Shown here piece after piece: positions 5,352 to 6,371 of a stretch of DNA of 6,371 bases. Below the pieces are notes generated by a model that was given only the letters and a program-made list of their open reading frames with translations, searched no databases and was not told the DNA's origin. Numbering within the stretch: position 1 is the stretch's first letter; every line of letters starts with the position of its first letter. Source of the DNA: Actinomycetota bacterium (GTDB taxonomy: Bacteria; Actinomycetota; Acidimicrobiia; Acidimicrobiales; CADCSY01); assembly GCA_019348335.1 (NCBI GenBank), contig JAHWJR010000110.1, forward strand, positions 1-6,371, written 5' to 3'. Both the position numbers and the translations under genes were made by a program.

Positions 5352-6238
5352 CGGCCCCGGTCCCAGAAGCCGCCACCGACCGGCTCGGGGAAGTCGCCCA
5401 GGGCCACGAAGAAGCCCTGGGCGTCGAGCCCGATGGGCAGTTGCGGCAGGGGTCGGGCGGCGGGGCCGAAGATGGGCTCGGCGCCGTCGACCACGTCGAA
5501 GGTCGACTGGTGGCAGGGGCACAGCAGCAGTTGCTCCTGCACCTGGTACAGCCCCACGGGGCAGCCGGTGTGGGTGCACAGCTTGGAGTAGGCCACCACG
5601 TCGTCGACGGTGGCCTGCCTCAGCTCGAGCTTCCCGGCCCCGGTGCGGATCAGCAGCGTGGGAGAGTCGGCCTCGTTCTCGTGGCCCTCGGGCCACACGG
5701 TGACGACAGTGCCGGGCGACAGGGATTCGGGCCGGAGCGGCGCTCCCTGAACGGTGACCAGGCGCACCCCCTCGGCGTAGCCGGTGTCTTTCAGGCCCCG
5801 CCCGGGGCGGGGCCCGAGGGAGCGGATGGGGAACACGGCGGCCAACCCCAGGGCACCGAGGGCGCCGAGGCCCAGCTTCACCAGCAGGCTCCGGCGCTCG
5901 AGGTTCTCCTCGCCGGCCTCGAAGGCCTGGGTGAAGGCGAGCACCTCATCGTCGGTGGAGGCGAGCTCGATGCGGTCTTCGGTGACCTCCTCGTTGGGCA
6001 TGAAGCGCTGTGCCCACACCACCGCCCCCACGCCGATGCCGGCCAGCGCCAGCCCCAGGAACAATCCCTCGAGCTGCGGCTGGCCGCCCACGGAGTAGAC
6101 CACGGTGAGCCCGAGGGCGGCGAGGATGGCGACGGCGAAGGCCAGCGCCACCACTCGCTCCCCCCCGGAGCTCTCGGTGCCGCCGGCGGCTTCGTGCCCG
6201 TCGTCCACCTGCGTGTCGCTGTGACCGTTGCCGCTCAC
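5348..6238 (-). CDS. qcrA: Rieske iron-sulfur subunit of the cytochrome bcc complex
   Basis: QcrA takes the first electron from menaquinol on QcrB and passes it to QcrC through a 2Fe-2S cluster. It has 296 residues from a GTG start. Three membrane segments are visible (about 29-50, 58-80 and 118-138), the actinobacterial form; other bacteria usually have one. Just before the third is ERRSLLVKLG (114-123), a twin-arginine-like signal. In Streptomyces the third segment is known to use Tat after the first two use Sec. The Rieske domain has box I CTHTGC (Cys221, His223, Cys226) and box II CPCHQS (Cys240, Cys242, His243): Cys221, His223, Cys240 and His243 bind the cluster, and Cys226 with Cys242 make the disulfide. 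GGAAGGGGG lies six bases before the start. The GTG overlaps the qcrC stop (GTGA) and the stop overlaps the qcrB start. Confidence 0.96.
   Translation of the reverse strand: MSGNGHSDTQVDDGHEAAGGTESSGGERVVALAFAVAILAALGLTVVYSVGGQPQLEGLFLGLALAGIGVGAVVWAQRFMPNEEVTEDRIELASTDDEVLAFTQAFEAGEENLERRSLLVKLGLGALGALGLAAVFPIRSLGPRPGRGLKDTGYAEGVRLVTVQGAPLRPESLSPGTVVTVWPEGHENEADSPTLLIRTGAGKLELRQATVDDVVAYSKLCTHTGCPVGLYQVQEQLLLCPCHQSTFDVVDGAEPIFGPAARPLPQLPIGLDAQGFFVALGDFPEPVGGGFWDRGR
5794..5814 (-). repeat. 10-bp perfect GC inverted repeat inside qcrA
   Basis: GGCCCCGCCC (5794-5803) and GGGCGGGGCC (5805-5814) are exact reverse complements with one base between, so the real loop would be three to five bases. 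It lies in codons of about residues 142-149, right after the third membrane segment, in the Pro/Gly/Arg hinge (GPRPGRG) before the Rieske domain. It is the strongest stem I noticed in any gene here. It may simply follow from Gly, Pro and Arg codons in GC-rich DNA. Confidence 0.4.
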
Positions 6239-6371
6239 GACGATCCCCCTTCCACGTCGTCGGACTGCAGTCGGCGCTTGCCCACCCAGAACGCCGCCAC
6301 CATGGTGCCTCCCAGCCCGATCAGGATGGCGACGAAGCCCTCCGGGATGGGGCCGATGCGCCCCAGGGCGA
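6235..6371 (-). CDS. qcrC: Cytochrome c subunit of the bcc complex, C-terminal end only
   Basis: The frame is open from the right edge to a TGA at 6237-6235, giving the last 44 residues. They read as RIGPIPEGFVA, then a hydrophobic segment of about 17 residues, then a basic stop WVGKRR and a short acidic tail ending GGSS. This matches the C-terminal membrane anchor of actinobacterial QcrC, whose outer part normally carries two CXXCH heme c sites; that part lies outside the window. The TGA overlaps the qcrA GTG as GTGA, the usual qcrC-qcrA-qcrB order. Identification rests on this short anchor plus gene order, and both agree. Confidence 0.88.
   Translation of the reverse strand, partial: ALGRIGPIPEGFVAILIGLGGTMVAAFWVGKRRLQSDDVEGGSS
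6245..6253 (-). promoter_or_regulatory. Ribosome binding site of qcrA
   Basis: On the minus strand GGAAGGGGG precedes the GTG at 6238 by six bases, within the last codons of qcrC. It is the best ribosome binding site in the qcr operon and supports the GTG start that overlaps the qcrC stop. Confidence 0.7.

Noticed and set aside
3582..5591. Plus-strand open frame of 669 codons opposite qcrB and part of qcrA
   Set aside because: It crosses the ctaF/qcrB gap and two real genes on the other strand, with a Glu/Gln/Val/Gly-rich repetitive translation. It comes from codon bias, not a gene.
5352..5696. Upstream extension of the qcrB frame beyond the ATG at 5351
   Set aside because: The extra 115 codons overlap the Rieske domain of qcrA in another frame and translate to Arg/Ala/Pro-rich sequence. 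The ATGA overlap gives the natural start.
1..6371. CRISPR arrays, insertion sequences, tRNA/rRNA genes, att sites or a defence or biosynthetic system
   Set aside because: No repeat-spacer pattern, transposase, terminal inverted repeats or RNA gene signatures were seen. The genes are core respiratory genes with uniform composition.

Overview
This window carries most of the terminal aerobic respiratory chain of a high-GC Gram-positive bacterium, almost certainly a member of the Actinomycetota. Four things in the sequence point there: very GC-rich DNA; an actinobacterial-type cytochrome oxidase subunit IV (CtaF); a three-membrane-segment Rieske protein (QcrA); and a cytochrome b (QcrB) with PDWY at the Qo site and an HTQF-GPGRTE loop. 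I cannot place it below phylum level. A deep-branching class outside Mycobacteriales and Streptomycetales is possible because the gene order (ctaC-ctaD-ctaF facing qcrC-qcrA-qcrB) differs from the usual ctaE-qcrCAB plus dispersed cta genes.

Layout. (1) 1-641, minus strand: the N-terminal part of an exported beta-propeller-like protein that runs off the left edge. (2) 642-939: a divergent intergenic region. It holds three same-direction copies of CCTGTGGA that resemble actinobacterial DnaA boxes, a 10-bp palindrome, a GC-rich hairpin and a candidate leaderless promoter for ctaC. (3) 940-3802, plus strand: the ctaC-ctaD-ctaF operon, encoding aa3-type oxidase subunits II, I and IV, with overlapping stop/start codons. 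(4) 3803-3857: a short convergent gap with a GC hairpin, probably a two-way terminator. (5) 3858-6371, minus strand: qcrC (C-terminal end only), qcrA and qcrB, also joined by overlaps, transcribed towards the cta operon.

How the genes work together. QcrB oxidises menaquinol. The Rieske protein QcrA takes one electron from it and passes it to the cytochrome c subunit QcrC. QcrC hands it to the CuA centre of CtaC, and CtaD reduces oxygen to water while pumping protons; CtaF is a structural subunit of the oxidase. CtaC carries no fused cytochrome c domain. This fits the known actinobacterial bcc:aa3 supercomplex, in which a diheme QcrC bridges the two enzymes directly. Oxidase subunit III (ctaE) is not in the window; the likeliest place is upstream of qcrC, beyond the right edge.

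The coding content is well conserved and ordinary. The least explained part is the regulatory DNA between the exported protein gene and ctaC.
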